Shown: piece by piece, positions 24,591-35,747 of the stretch
How positions within the stretch are numbered: position 1 is the first letter of the stretch
Layout of the letters: the number at the start of each line of letters is the position of its first letter
Origin: Virgifigura deserti
Lineage (GTDB): Bacteria; Pseudomonadota; Alphaproteobacteria; Dongiales; Dongiaceae
Assembly (NCBI GenBank): GCA_003576685.1
Contig: QOZR01000004.1
Coordinates: 1-64,000, forward strand
DNA length: 64,000 nucleotides
Reading direction: 5' to 3'
Position numbers and translations under genes: made by a program
The notes under the pieces: generated by a model
Database searches by the model: none
What the model was told of the DNA's origin: nothing
The model's input: only the letters and a program-made list of their open reading frames with translations

Positions 24591-24923
24591 ATGCACACAG
24601 ATTCCAACGCTCTTCAATGTGGTCCCGCGACGGGTCTGGCGCAAATCTATCCCTATAGTCTGGTGTCGGGAAGCGATCCGGAGGACGAGCCGCACAAGCC
24701 GGACCCCTTCGACCGTCCAGCGGCCGGATCCGAGGATCTGCCCTACAAAGTCGAACTATGGGACGATAAGAAACAACGGGTGGAGCAGGTGCTCGCTGTG
24801 ACTGCGAACGGCAGCATTGGGTATGCGGCGTTCTACGCCGCAACCCGGGAATACCCGGACCGATATGTCATGCTGCGGCACAGGAACACCACCGTCGCGA
24901 GGTGGAATGGCCCACAGCACTAG
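24591..24923 (+). CDS. Small unknown protein, paralogue of the next gene
   Basis: 110-residue protein, acidic and Pro-rich in its first half. Its second half, DLPYKVELWDDKKQRVEQVL.. with a closing YPDRYVMLRHRNTTVARW, matches the protein encoded at 24979-25197 in the same order (LPYxxELW, VExVLA, xxPxRxVxLRxxxxxVA). It begins 134 bases from the divergent kinase start, so the two may share a control region. I do not know a function; such proteins are common in soil alphaproteobacteria. Confidence 0.7.
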   Translation: MHTDSNALQCGPATGLAQIYPYSLVSGSDPEDEPHKPDPFDRPAAGSEDLPYKVELWDDKKQRVEQVLAVTANGSIGYAAFYAATREYPDRYVMLRHRNTTVARWNGPQH

Positions 24924-24978
24924 CCAGGCCTCGGACTCCTACCTTCCGTCGAGGCGCAGCAAGGAAGGCAGAGCCAAA

Positions 24979-25197
24979 ATGTCACGGACTGGCACTCCGT
25001 CTCATCGCCGGGAAAAGCTCCCCTACTTCATCGAGCTGTGGCACGCCACTGGTTCCGCCGCCGTGGAGCGGGTGCTGGCCCGCGCCTTGAATGCGCAGCT
25101 CGCACGCGAGATCTTCAAGGCGGCGAAAGACGAACATCCGGAGCGACGGGTCACATTGCGGAAGGGCAGCCGCATCGTCGCCGATTCGTCGGACTGA
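24979..25197 (+). CDS. Small unknown protein, paralogue of the preceding gene
   Basis: 72-residue protein MSRTGTPSHRREKLPYFIEL.. with VERVLARALNAQLAREIFKA and a closing HPERRVTLRKGSRIVADS. It is essentially the conserved half of the 24591 protein. The start has AAGGAAGG ten bases upstream. The pair is a tandem duplication with strong divergence. The basic HPERRVTLR end and the short helical body suggest a binding protein, but no known domain is recognised. Confidence 0.7.
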   Translation: MSRTGTPSHRREKLPYFIELWHATGSAAVERVLARALNAQLAREIFKAAKDEHPERRVTLRKGSRIVADSSD

Positions 25198-26050
25198 TCC
25201 ATCACGTGGTACCGGAGGCGCACGGTTTACCCATATTTGCGCTTTGCCTTCACAAGCTCTTTCGCAAGCTTTCGCTGTCGAGAGAACTAGCCATCCAATT
25301 CGCAACATGTCCCCAATCTCGCGCGGGGTGCGATTTTCCGTGCGCAACTGTCCGGAAAGGGCGCAGTCACGTTGAGGGCTGAGCGGACGAGAGCGGCTCG
25401 GTAAGGTGGGGGCATGCAGCGTATCCCGCACGCCCGTCATCGCTCCCCACCTGAGATCATTCCTCCTCCTTAAGCAGATCCAGGATCCGACCGATCATCT
25501 GCTTTTCGGTGCCGCGGGAGGGAGCGGTATCCCCCAGCGCCGTCAAGATCGCTTCGGACACCTGTCGCTTGGTTCCAAGACGCAGGTGAAGCCGCCTTGC
25601 CGGTGAGGTCTGGCCGGTTACCGGGCCTCCCGGTGGTAAGCGGCGGCGTCCGGTTCTGGCACGAGGCGGAAGCGACGACGCGAGCGGCTTGGCGTCGGTT
25701 GTCAGCCGGAGAGAAGACATGGCGGCGCTGGTTCATGGGGAAGGCGCTGGAACGCGCGCGCATGGGCTTTGATTACCAATTGATACGGGCTCACCAACGG
25801 GCTCGGGGGAGCTATAGGCGCCGCGCTTTTCGCCACGGGATTGGTCACGCTCGCATCCAAGCGGCGTGGGCGGGGCGTCATTGTTCGGGTAGGCCGGATT
25901 GCGGCGGGAACTCGCTAACGAGGTCCGCGAGCCGGCGCGACATTCGTTGTGATGAAATCGACAAAGCCGCGCCCTTCGTCCATTGGTTAAAAACGACGGC
26001 GGGTGAAAGAGCTTAACAAGCTGTGCCCGGGTTGCCGCCGCACATTCGCT
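25198..26050. other. Gene-poor region with one weak reading frame
   Basis: No confident gene. The best candidate is minus strand 25720-25457, whose last 40 codons (RQVSEAILTALGDTAP, then EKQMIGRILDLLKEEE) look protein-like and end in a TGA overlapping an ATG, while its first half is Arg/Pro-rich and unconvincing. On the plus strand near 25795-25910, GLGGAIGAALFATGLVTLAS, then KRRGRGV, reads like a membrane-helix remnant. The region probably holds decayed genes. Confidence 0.3.
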
Positions 26051-26093
26051 TAATGGCCCGGGCGCTTAATGGCCCGGGTTTCAAACCCGCCCC
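26051..26093. repeat. Dispersed repeat, family A copy 5, with a partial tandem copy
   Basis: TTAATGGCCCGGGCG appears at 26050-26064, followed by the full form TTAATGGCCCGGGTTTCAAA, then CCCGCCCC (26066-26093). The core GGGTTTCAAACCC is a 13-base near-perfect palindrome. The element lies 38 bases from the cckA stop. Confidence 0.65.
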
Positions 26094-26130
26094 AGCAACG
26101 ATGCAGCCCCATGGGCGGCCACACGGGACG

Positions 26131-28695
<2,565 letters not shown>

Positions 28696-28729
28696 ACTTG
28701 TTTCACCCCAGGTCGCGCCGACTCGGCGA

Positions 28730-29812
28730 TCAGGTCGCTGCCGGCAACCGCCGGCGCTTCAGCTTCATGATGTAGCCGATGATCTCGGCAACCGCCTTGT
28801 AATGTTCCGCCGGAATCTCTTCGTCAAGCTCGACGGTCGCGTAGAGGCCGCGCGCCAGCGGCGGATTCTCGACGACGGGCACCTCGTTCGCCTCGGCGAC
28901 CGCGCGGATGCGCTGCGCCAGGCTGTCGGTGCCCTTGGCCGTGAGCCGGGGCGCCAGCATGTTCTCCGGGTCGTATTTCAGGGCGACGGCGAAGTGCGTC
29001 GGGTTGGTCACGACGACGTCGGCCTCCGGCACCGCCGCCATCATGCGCCGCCGCGACCGCTCCATCCGGATCTGGCGCAGGCGGGCCTTGATCAACGGAT
29101 CGCCTTCCGACTGCCTGAACTCGTCCTTCAATTCCTGCCTGGACATCCGCAGCCGCTTCAAGTGCTCGAACTTCTGATAGAGAAAATCGAGGCCGGCGAT
29201 AACGGTCATGACCGCGAGCACGCCGACCAGAAGGCGCACCGCCAGGGACCGCAGCAGGTCGAGCAGCTGAACCATCTCCAGCGTCGCGATATTGGCGACG
29301 TCCCGCTGCACCGGCCACAGCAGCATCGCGCATACCGCACCGACGATCGCCAGCTTCGCGATGCCTTTCACGAACTCCGCCAGCGAGCGCATCGAGAACA
29401 GGCGCTTGAACCCTTGCAGCGGCGAGATCTTCTCCAGCTTCGGCTTGATCTGCTCCGCCGAGAGCAGGAAGCCGTGCTGAAACAGGTTCGCGCCGATCGC
29501 CGCCGCGATCAGGAGGATGAGCGGAAAAAGGCAGGCGAGCGCCAATTCGCCCATCGTCCGCATCAGAGTCAGCCGCAAATGCTCGAAATCGGCCGGGACG
29601 GCATGAGGCATCTCGAGGAACGGCGTCAGGATCCGCTTGATATCCGTAAGCATCGTCGGCGCGAACAGCAGCACGATCAGCGTCCCCGCCAGGATCATGA
29701 ACCAGTGGTTGACCTCGCGCGAGGTGGCGACCTGACCCTTGGCGCGCGTCTCGTCGAGGCGCTTTTGCGTCGGGTCTTCGGTTTTTTGGGAGTCGTCCTG
29801 CTCTTCGGCCAT
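28730..29812 (-). CDS. flhB: Flagellar export switch protein FlhB
   Basis: Membrane component of the flagellar type III export gate, 360 residues, controlling the switch from rod/hook to filament substrates. The N-terminus is charged (EQDDSQKTEDPTQKRLDE, typical), followed by four membrane helices (about 32-210). The cytoplasmic domain has the autocleavage loop VVTNPTHFAVALKY near 265-278, cut between Asn and Pro. The C-terminal PLARGLYATVELDEEIPAEHY is standard. It lies 15 bases after fliR in the same operon. Intact and of normal length. Confidence 0.97.
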   Translation of the reverse strand: MAEEQDDSQKTEDPTQKRLDETRAKGQVATSREVNHWFMILAGTLIVLLFAPTMLTDIKRILTPFLEMPHAVPADFEHLRLTLMRTMGELALACLFPLILLIAAAIGANLFQHGFLLSAEQIKPKLEKISPLQGFKRLFSMRSLAEFVKGIAKLAIVGAVCAMLLWPVQRDVANIATLEMVQLLDLLRSLAVRLLVGVLAVMTVIAGLDFLYQKFEHLKRLRMSRQELKDEFRQSEGDPLIKARLRQIRMERSRRRMMAAVPEADVVVTNPTHFAVALKYDPENMLAPRLTAKGTDSLAQRIRAVAEANEVPVVENPPLARGLYATVELDEEIPAEHYKAVAEIIGYIMKLKRRRLPAAT

Positions 29813-29827
29813 CCTTCAGTCCAAGGC

Positions 29828-30592
29828 TCATCCGGGTGCGAGAAAGCCGGTCAGCGTGCCCTCGAACCGCTGCAGGAACCACAGCATCGCGACGGACGTG
29901 CCGAGCATCATGACGAACATCCCGAGCAGGATCTGCAAGGGGATGGCGATGAAGAACACCTGCACCTGCGGCATCAGCCGGGCGAGGAGGCCGAGGCCGA
30001 GATAGAAGATCAGCCCGATCAGGATGAAGGGCGCCGCGATCTGCATCGACAGCACGAAACTGAGCGAGACGATGCGGGTGATCAACGCCGCCATGTCGCC
30101 GAGCTGGAGCGGCACCCCGGGAAGGAACAGGCTGTAGCTGTCGATCAGCGCCCGCAGCATCAGGTGATGGAGGTCGGTCGCGAAAATCAGGATCACGCCC
30201 AGCGCCATCAGGAAGTTGCCGATGATCGATCCCTGCTGGGCAGAGGCGGGATCGTTCGCGAGCGCGTTCGCAATACCGATCTGAAGCGCGATGATCATGC
30301 CGGCGGTCAGGAGGCCGACCAGCAGCAGCCGGGTTACCGTGCCGAGGAGGATGCCGATCACGATCTCACCGGCGAGCAGCAGGAAGAGCTGCAGCAACGC
30401 GTCGGGCAGCGGCGGCAGATCGGCGGCGGCCAGCGGCATGATGACGAAGGACAGGAGCAGCGCCAGAACCAGCCGAATGCGAGGGGAGACGTAGGCCTCG
30501 CCGAAGCCGGGTAGCAGCATCACGGCGCTGCCGATTCGGGCGAAGACGAGCAGGAACTCGAACACCCCCGCCGACAGAAGCTGATCCAGCAT
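29828..30592 (-). CDS. fliR: Flagellar export gate protein FliR
   Basis: Inner-membrane export-gate subunit of 254 residues with about six hydrophobic segments; it assembles with FliP and FliQ into the pore. ARIGSAVMLLPGFGEAYVSPRIRLVLALLLSF near 17-48 is the family's N-terminal signature, and SLSFVLSMQIAAPFILIGLI near 170-190 a conserved late helix. It starts eight bases after the fliQ stop. The operon order fliE-fliQ-fliR-flhB matches other alphaproteobacteria. Confidence 0.96.
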   Translation of the reverse strand: MLDQLLSAGVFEFLLVFARIGSAVMLLPGFGEAYVSPRIRLVLALLLSFVIMPLAAADLPPLPDALLQLFLLLAGEIVIGILLGTVTRLLLVGLLTAGMIIALQIGIANALANDPASAQQGSIIGNFLMALGVILIFATDLHHLMLRALIDSYSLFLPGVPLQLGDMAALITRIVSLSFVLSMQIAAPFILIGLIFYLGLGLLARLMPQVQVFFIAIPLQILLGMFVMMLGTSVAMLWFLQRFEGTLTGFLAPG

Positions 30593-30600
30593 TAGAGTGG

Positions 30601-30867
30601 CTATCCGGGGTTGACGATCCGCTCCATCAGCCGTTCGGTGAAGCCGGTCAGCGTCGCCAGCATGAACGGCAGCAGCAGCAGCATCGAGACGAATATCACG
30701 ATAATTTTAGGCACGAAGGCCAAAGTCATCTCTTGAATCTGGGTCAGGGCCTGCACCAGGGAAATGACGAGACCGACGATCAGCGCCATGATCATGACCG
30801 GCGCGCTGATCTTGATCATGACGATGATCGCCTCGCGCGCGACCTCGAGGACGTCAGCCTCGTTCAC
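30601..30867 (-). CDS. fliQ: Flagellar export gate protein FliQ
   Basis: Small two-helix gate subunit of 88 residues, the usual length. ADVLEVAREAIIVMIKISAP at the N-terminus leads into TM1, with GLVISLVQALTQIQEMTLAFVPKI in the loop and start of TM2, both family signatures. It follows fliE by 39 bases and precedes fliR by eight. Confidence 0.96.
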   Translation of the reverse strand: MNEADVLEVAREAIIVMIKISAPVMIMALIVGLVISLVQALTQIQEMTLAFVPKIIVIFVSMLLLLPFMLATLTGFTERLMERIVNPG

Positions 30868-30906
30868 CGGTCCCGTCCCACTGGCCCCGTTCCCCTGGTC
30901 GGGTCG

Positions 30907-31218
30907 TCAGATCGGCATCCGCAGGATGTCCTGATAGGCCTGGATCACCCGGTCACGGATCGCGACCACGGTCTGCAGGGTGACCTCGGCATTGGTGACG
31001 GCGGTCACGACCTCGCTGAGTTCGGCCTTGCCGGCGACCGCCTTCAGACTCGTCTGCTCGCCGGTCTCCCCGGTCGCAATGGCAGTCTCGGTCTCGTTTT
31101 TCAGCATGGCGGCGAAGGGAGAGTTCTTCGCCTCCGACCGCGGCTCGAGGGCGGGGCCGCCGAGGGCCTTCGCGGCATCGTTGTAGGCGGCGACGGCATT
31201 TGCAAAGCTGGACTTCAT
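30907..31218 (-). CDS. fliE: Flagellar hook-basal body protein FliE
   Basis: Adapter of 103 residues between the MS ring and the proximal rod, exported by the flagellar apparatus. The conserved part is C-terminal: KAELSEVVTAVTNAEVTLQT, then VVAIRDRVIQAYQDILRMPI, with the typical helix and RMPI end. It lies between flgC and fliQ, as usual. GGAGCAGACA precedes the ATG. Confidence 0.94.
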   Translation of the reverse strand: MKSSFANAVAAYNDAAKALGGPALEPRSEAKNSPFAAMLKNETETAIATGETGEQTSLKAVAGKAELSEVVTAVTNAEVTLQTVVAIRDRVIQAYQDILRMPI

Positions 31219-31270
31219 TGTCTGCTCCTGCAGGGTGCGGCTACGGCGTTCAGGCTCAAGCTGGATCGGC

Positions 31271-31678
31271 CTAACGCAGGATGTCGATGGTTCGCTGCAA
31301 CATGGTGCGCGACGACTCGATCACCTTCAGATTCGCCTCGTAGCTGCGCTGCGCCTCGCGCATGTCCGACATCTCGATCAGGCTGTTGACGTTCGGCAGT
31401 TCAACATAGCCGTCGGCGTCCGCCGCCGGATGGTTCGGGTCGAAGCGCTTCTGAAACTCGCTCTGATCATAGTTGATGCTGTCGACACCGACAGTCTCGA
31501 CGCCAAGCTCCCGGTCGAGGTGATTGCGGAAGGTCACGACCTTGCGGCGATAAGGGTCGGCGCCAGGCGCCTGGGCCACGGAGTCCGCATTGGCCAGGTT
31601 CTCGGCGATGATACGCAGCCGAAAGCCCTGCACCTTCATTCCGGAGGCGGAGATATGAAGCGCGTCTACTAGATCCAT
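31271..31678 (-). CDS. flgC: Flagellar proximal rod protein FlgC
   Basis: Rod subunit of 135 residues. The N-terminal ALHISASGMKVQGFRLRIIAENLANADS is the rod/hook signature. The C-terminal MSDMREAQRSYEANLKVIESSRTMLQRTIDILR forms the other half of the coiled rod helix. ELPNVNSLIEM is conserved. It lies 30 bases after flgB and 52 bases before fliE. Confidence 0.95.
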   Translation of the reverse strand: MDLVDALHISASGMKVQGFRLRIIAENLANADSVAQAPGADPYRRKVVTFRNHLDRELGVETVGVDSINYDQSEFQKRFDPNHPAADADGYVELPNVNSLIEMSDMREAQRSYEANLKVIESSRTMLQRTIDILR

Positions 31679-31708
31679 GGGCCGTTTCCTTCCGTCGAAC
31701 CGCGGCGA

Positions 31709-32116
31709 TTACGCTCCGGTGCGGCCGAGCGCGGTTTTGATCATGCCGACATGCTTGCGATAGAGGTTGGTGACGAGCTGATACTGCATCTGCGTCTCGG
31801 TCACCTTGATGAGCTGCTCCTCGAGCACGACGGCGTTGCCGGCGGGCGCGGTCTCATAGCGTTCGCGCTGCGCCTCTTCGTGGAACGGCTTCGGCATCGG
31901 CCGGGTGCCGACAAGATGCACCGGATCGGTCCGCTCCGGCATCACCGGCTGGACCCGGTTCAGCGTCCGCCGGAAATCCATCGGCTCGAGGTCCTGCGGC
32001 ACGAACTCCGGCGTATCGGAATTAGCGATGTTGTGCGCCAGCACCTCCTGGCGCTGATTCAGCCAAGACATCCGCCGCGTCATCATTTCGAAAAGCGGAA
32101 GTTTGTTAAGATTCAT
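31709..32116 (-). CDS. flgB: Flagellar rod protein FlgB
   Basis: Most proximal rod subunit, 135 residues. RRMSWLNQRQEVLAHNIANSDTPEF is the family's N-terminal helix and turn, and YQLVTNLYRKHVGMIKTALGR the C-terminal helix. The ATG at 32116 is used, with a GTG directly before it as alternative. First gene of the minus-strand block ending in cckA. The 168-base gap to the divergent csrA must hold promoters for both; no sigma-54 or sigma-28 element is clear enough to call. Confidence 0.94.
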   Translation of the reverse strand: MNLNKLPLFEMMTRRMSWLNQRQEVLAHNIANSDTPEFVPQDLEPMDFRRTLNRVQPVMPERTDPVHLVGTRPMPKPFHEEAQRERYETAPAGNAVVLEEQLIKVTETQMQYQLVTNLYRKHVGMIKTALGRTGA

Positions 32117-32284
32117 CACAATTCCGGATGGTAAACGGCCGATTCCCGGCCGAAATACGGCTGATTCTCTGCACCCAGTATCAGTTCGCCTTGTTAAAGA
32201 AGGGTAAACCCGCTAGAAATACGGGATTGGGGGGCCGCCAAGGGACATCGTGATCTTTGGCAAGGCCATAGGCGGGACCTGACG

Positions 32285-32503
32285 ATGCTCTATCTCACAC
32301 GCAAGGTTGGTGAATCTATCGTCATCAACGAATCCATCGAGGTCACGGTGGTCGAGGTTCGGGGCAAGTCGATCAAGCTGGGGTTCACCTTCCCGCCCGA
32401 AGCCAGCGTCTTGCGGCGTGAGATCTTCGATCGCATTCAGGCCGAGAATCAGGCCGCGACCGAGGCCGGCGCCCGCCTCGTCGAGGCGTTCAAGCAGGAT
32501 TAA
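32285..32503 (+). CDS. csrA: Carbon storage/translation regulator CsrA
   Basis: RNA-binding dimer of 72 residues that represses or stabilises mRNAs, often flagellin and flagellar messages. MLYLTRKVGESIVINESIEV and the following VVEVRGKSIKLGFTFPPEASVLRREIF cover the whole fold, with the RNA-contacting LTRK strand and the VLRREI strand. In place of the usual GI.AP segment it has GFTFPPE, a mild variant. It is divergent from flgB, consistent with a flagellar role. Confidence 0.96.
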   Translation: MLYLTRKVGESIVINESIEVTVVEVRGKSIKLGFTFPPEASVLRREIFDRIQAENQAATEAGARLVEAFKQD

Positions 32504-32682
32504 CTATGGCTTGAGCCGTTCGAGGGCCACGGCGAGGCAGAGCAGGCCGAGGACGCTGCGGGCCGGACGGGAGCACAACTACACCCCTGCCCCCTTGGCA
32601 CATCCCGGGCATACCCCTGGACTCCAGCCGTGACCGGAGGCGATAAAGGGCTCAGGTCAAAGCAGGGCAACAGGACTTTCTC

Positions 32683-34527
32683 ATGCCAAGCTATCGTTCC
32701 CGCACCACCACCCATGGCCGCAACATGGCCGGTGCCCGTGGCCTTTGGCGCGCCACAGGCATGAAAGACAGCGATTTCGGCAAGCCGATCATCGCGGTCG
32801 TGAATTCTTTCACGCAGTTCGTGCCAGGCCATGTGCATTTGAAGGATCTCGGTCAGCTTGTGGCACGCGAGATCGAGGCGGCGGGCGGCGTCGCCAAGGA
32901 GTTCAACACGATCGCGGTGGATGACGGCATCGCCATGGGGCATGACGGCATGCTCTATTCCCTTCCTTCGCGCGAGCTGATCGCGGACTCGGTCGAGTAC
33001 ATGGTCAACGCGCACTGCGCCGACGCCATGGTCTGCATCTCCAATTGCGACAAGATCACGCCTGGAATGCTGATGGCGGCGCTCAGGCTCAACATTCCCA
33101 CCGTCTTTGTGTCCGGCGGGCCGATGGAGGCCGGCAAGGTTCTGCTGAAAGGCAAGGAGGTCGCGCTCGATCTCGTCGACGCGATGGTGGCGGCCGCCGA
33201 CGAGAAGGTTTCCGATCAAGAGATCAAGGCCATCGAGCGTTCGGCCTGTCCGACCTGCGGTTCCTGCTCGGGCATGTTCACGGCCAATTCGATGAACTGC
33301 CTCACCGAGGCGCTCGGCCTGTCGCTTCCCGGCAACGGCTCGATGCTGGCCACGCATGCCGACCGGCGAGGGCTCTTTATCGAGGCTGGGCATCTGATCG
33401 TCGATCTGGCCCGCCGCTACTACGAGCAGGACGACGGGAGCGTGCTGCCGCGCGCGATCGCGAGCTTTGCCGCCTTCGAGAACGCAATGACGCTGGATAT
33501 CGCCATGGGCGGCTCGACCAACACGGTGTTGCACCTGCTGGCCGCCGCGCATGAAGCCGAGCTCGATTTCACCATGGCCGACATCGACCGCCTGTCGCGC
33601 CGCGTGCCGGTGCTCTGCAAGGTCGCCCCGTCGAAGTCCGACGTGCATATGGAGGACGTGCACCGCGCCGGCGGCATCATGGCCATCCTCGGCGAACTCG
33701 ACCGGGCCGGGCTGATCGACACGTCGGTCGGCTCCGTGCATTCACAAACGCTCGGTCATGCGCTCGAGCAATGGGACATCATGCGCAACGAAAGCGCCGG
33801 CGTCCGCGAATTCTTCCGCGCCGCTCCCGGCGGCGTGCCCACGCAGGTGGCCTTCAGCCAGGAGCGCCGTTACGAGGCTATCGACCTGGATCGGGAAGCG
33901 GGCGTGATTCGCTCGGCCGAACACGCCTTCTCCAAGGACGGCGGGCTGGCGGTGCTCTACGGCAATCTCGCGGAAAACGGCTCGATCGTGAAGACGACGG
34001 GCGTGGACGAGTCGATTCTGGTCTTCTCGGGCCCCGCCGTCATCTTCGAAAGCCAGGACTCCGCGGTGAGCGGCATCTTGTCCGGCAAGGTCAAGGCGGG
34101 CGACGTGGTCATCATCCGCTATGAGGGGCCGCGCGGCGGACCGGGCATGCAGGAGATGCTTTATCCCACGAGCTATCTCAAGTCGAAGGGACTCGGGAAG
34201 GCCTGCGCGCTCATCACGGACGGCCGCTTTTCAGGCGGCACGTCCGGGCTTTCCATCGGCCATGCCTCGCCGGAGGCGGCAGAGGGCGGACTGATCGGTC
34301 TGGTCGAAAACGGCGATCTGGTCGAGATCGACATACCGAACCGGAAGATCCATCTGGCCGTCGAGGACACCGAGATCGCCCGCCGGCGCGCAGCCATGGA
34401 AGCGCGCGGCGGCACTGCCTGGAAGCCGGTGGAGCGACGCACCCGCAAGGTCAGCACGGCATTGCGCGCCTACGCGGCGATGGCGACGAGCGCCGCCAAA
34501 GGGGCGGTCCGTCATGTTCCCGACTAG
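32683..34527 (+). CDS. ilvD: Dihydroxy-acid dehydratase IlvD
   Basis: Iron-sulfur dehydratase of branched-chain amino-acid synthesis (2,3-dihydroxy-isovalerate to 2-oxoisovalerate, and the isoleucine branch). 614 residues, matching the E. coli-length form. Cluster and Mg ligands are visible in [14 protein letters not shown] (about 117-130) and [20 protein letters not shown] (about 187-206). The active-site region [21 protein letters not shown] lies near 510-530. The ATG is preceded only by a poor AACAGGA site. It is an ordinary housekeeping gene between csrA and an accessory group. Confidence 0.97.
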   Translation: MPSYRSRTTTHGRNMAGARGLWRATGMKDSDFGKPIIAVVNSFTQFVPGHVHLKDLGQLVAREIEAAGGVAKEFNTIAVDDGIAMGHDGMLYSLPSRELIADSVEYMVNAHCADAMVCISNCDKITPGMLMAALRLNIPTVFVSGGPMEAGKVLLKGKEVALDLVDAMVAAADEKVSDQEIKAIERSACPTCGSCSGMFTANSMNCLTEALGLSLPGNGSMLATHADRRGLFIEAGHLIVDLARRYYEQDDGSVLPRAIASFAAFENAMTLDIAMGGSTNTVLHLLAAAHEAELDFTMADIDRLSRRVPVLCKVAPSKSDVHMEDVHRAGGIMAILGELDRAGLIDTSVGSVHSQTLGHALEQWDIMRNESAGVREFFRAAPGGVPTQVAFSQERRYEAIDLDREAGVIRSAEHAFSKDGGLAVLYGNLAENGSIVKTTGVDESILVFSGPAVIFESQDSAVSGILSGKVKAGDVVIIRYEGPRGGPGMQEMLYPTSYLKSKGLGKACALITDGRFSGGTSGLSIGHASPEAAEGGLIGLVENGDLVEIDIPNRKIHLAVEDTEIARRRAAMEARGGTAWKPVERRTRKVSTALRAYAAMATSAAKGAVRHVPD

Positions 34528-34530
34528 GGC

Positions 34531-34570
34531 CTGATCCGATCACATCGAAGCGATGTGATCGGTGAATCAG
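34531..34570. repeat. Palindromic repeat family B copy 1 (possible ilvD terminator)
   Basis: Perfect 12-bp stem CCGATCACATCG (34536-34547) / CGATGTGATCGG (34551-34562), loop AAG, flanked by CTGAT and TGAATCAG. It starts three bases after the ilvD stop. No T-run follows. The same CCTGATCCGATCACA start recurs near 58.04 kb. The remaining bases to 34826 show no gene. Confidence 0.75.
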
Positions 34571-34826
34571 TCTCTATCATTACAGTTGCGCCTTACTCGG
34601 CGGGGTCTTGGCAAGGGGTTTTGACCCGTGAAGTTTCGGCGACCACTGTGGATTTCGAGGCAATGTCAAAAACAAGCGTTCTTGCACGTCAGTTAGCTTG
34701 CGCGTACGCCCTGAGGGTGCAGACAAGCGGGTAGAGTTATGTTGCCTTCGCGCCCGAAGCTGCCTTTGCTTTTCGCGGCAGATTGGATCACATGGACTCT
34801 CTGGGCGGCATTGGAGTTCTCCGCAC

Positions 34827-35465
34827 GTGCTGAAGCTTGACCATATCACCGTTATAGCCCCAACGCTGATCGAAGGGGTGTCGCATGTCCAAAATTGCCT
34901 CGACCTCGAAGCACCTTTCGGGACACGCCACGATTACATGGGCACCCACAATCACCGGCTTCAGCTCGGAAACAACGTCTATCTGGAGATTGTAGCGCTC
35001 GACCCGGACGGTACCAAGCCCAGCCGGCCACGTTGGTTCGGTCTCGACAATCAAGAAAAAGTTAGATCGGACTGGAACGAAGGTCGGCGCCTGCGAGGGT
35101 GGGTTGCCAGCACGGGTGCTATAGATTCCGTTGTTTCAACCCGCCGCGCGATCTTCGGCGATAAGGTTCCCCTTCCGGCCGCCAACCCGACTTTCGACTT
35201 TGCCATCCCCGAGGATGGCTCGCTCTCCCTCGACGGCGCGGCCCCCTCGATCATCGACCACCGAGGCGAACCCACATCGATGGCCTCAATTCCTGATCTA
35301 GGTGCGCGCCTCCGTTCGCTCACTCTCGAACATCCGAATCCTGCTGCCATCGAGACGCTGTATCGTGAACTCTCCATCGATCATCCGCCTGCGATCGCCC
35401 CGGGCCCCAACGTCTGCTACCGGGCACAAATCGAGACACCGACCGGATTGAAAGAGCTGACCTGA
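34827..35465 (+). CDS. Glyoxalase_3-type VOC protein
   Basis: 212 residues from a GTG start (GGAG about 11 bases upstream); an ATG far upstream at 34698 would add an implausible Cys/Arg-rich leader. VLKLDHITVIAPTLIEGVSH is the first VOC strand-helix with the metal-type His, RHDYMGTHNHRLQLGNNVYLEI the second, and GLDNQEK.. and ARLRSLTLEHPNPAAIETLY the second module. The family (PF13468-like) has no fixed substrate. It is followed by 280 bases without a gene and a convergent GlxA regulator. Confidence 0.8.
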   Translation: MLKLDHITVIAPTLIEGVSHVQNCLDLEAPFGTRHDYMGTHNHRLQLGNNVYLEIVALDPDGTKPSRPRWFGLDNQEKVRSDWNEGRRLRGWVASTGAIDSVVSTRRAIFGDKVPLPAANPTFDFAIPEDGSLSLDGAAPSIIDHRGEPTSMASIPDLGARLRSLTLEHPNPAAIETLYRELSIDHPPAIAPGPNVCYRAQIETPTGLKELT

Positions 35466-35747
35466 CCCAGTCACGGGTTCCGCATTGATCCCGCTGAGCT
35501 GATCGTGGATGGTTGTCTGGCCTGCTATTGTGAGGCGGCGTTGGCTCTCGCACCGGTTGTGGGCGCGAACTGACCCGCAGACGACCGTGCCTGATGCACC
35601 GTTGACACCTACACCGGACATCCGAGCAATTTGTCAGATGTCCGGACTGTCCGCATAGCAGGCTGAAACGTCCGCTTCCGGCGCATCGCGACACGTGGCA
35701 CGTGAATATAGGGCGAGGCGCGGTTCGCTGCGTGGCACAGCGCGAAA

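Noticed and set aside
25457..25720. Minus-strand frame of 87 codons
   Set aside because: The last 40 codons look protein-like, but the first half is Arg/Pro-rich, no start site is convincing and no family is recognised; mentioned only as part of the gene-poor region.
32120..32284. TTGGCAAGGCCATAGGC as a sigma-54 promoter for csrA
   Set aside because: The GG and GC elements are not at the required 10-base spacing.
32500..33741. Minus-strand frame of 413 codons
   Set aside because: Antisense of ilvD, whose cluster-binding motifs are intact.
34698..34826. 43-codon upstream extension of the Glyoxalase_3-type gene
   Set aside because: The extension is Cys/Arg-rich, unlike the family, and has no ribosome-binding site; the GTG at 34827 begins the VOC fold exactly.
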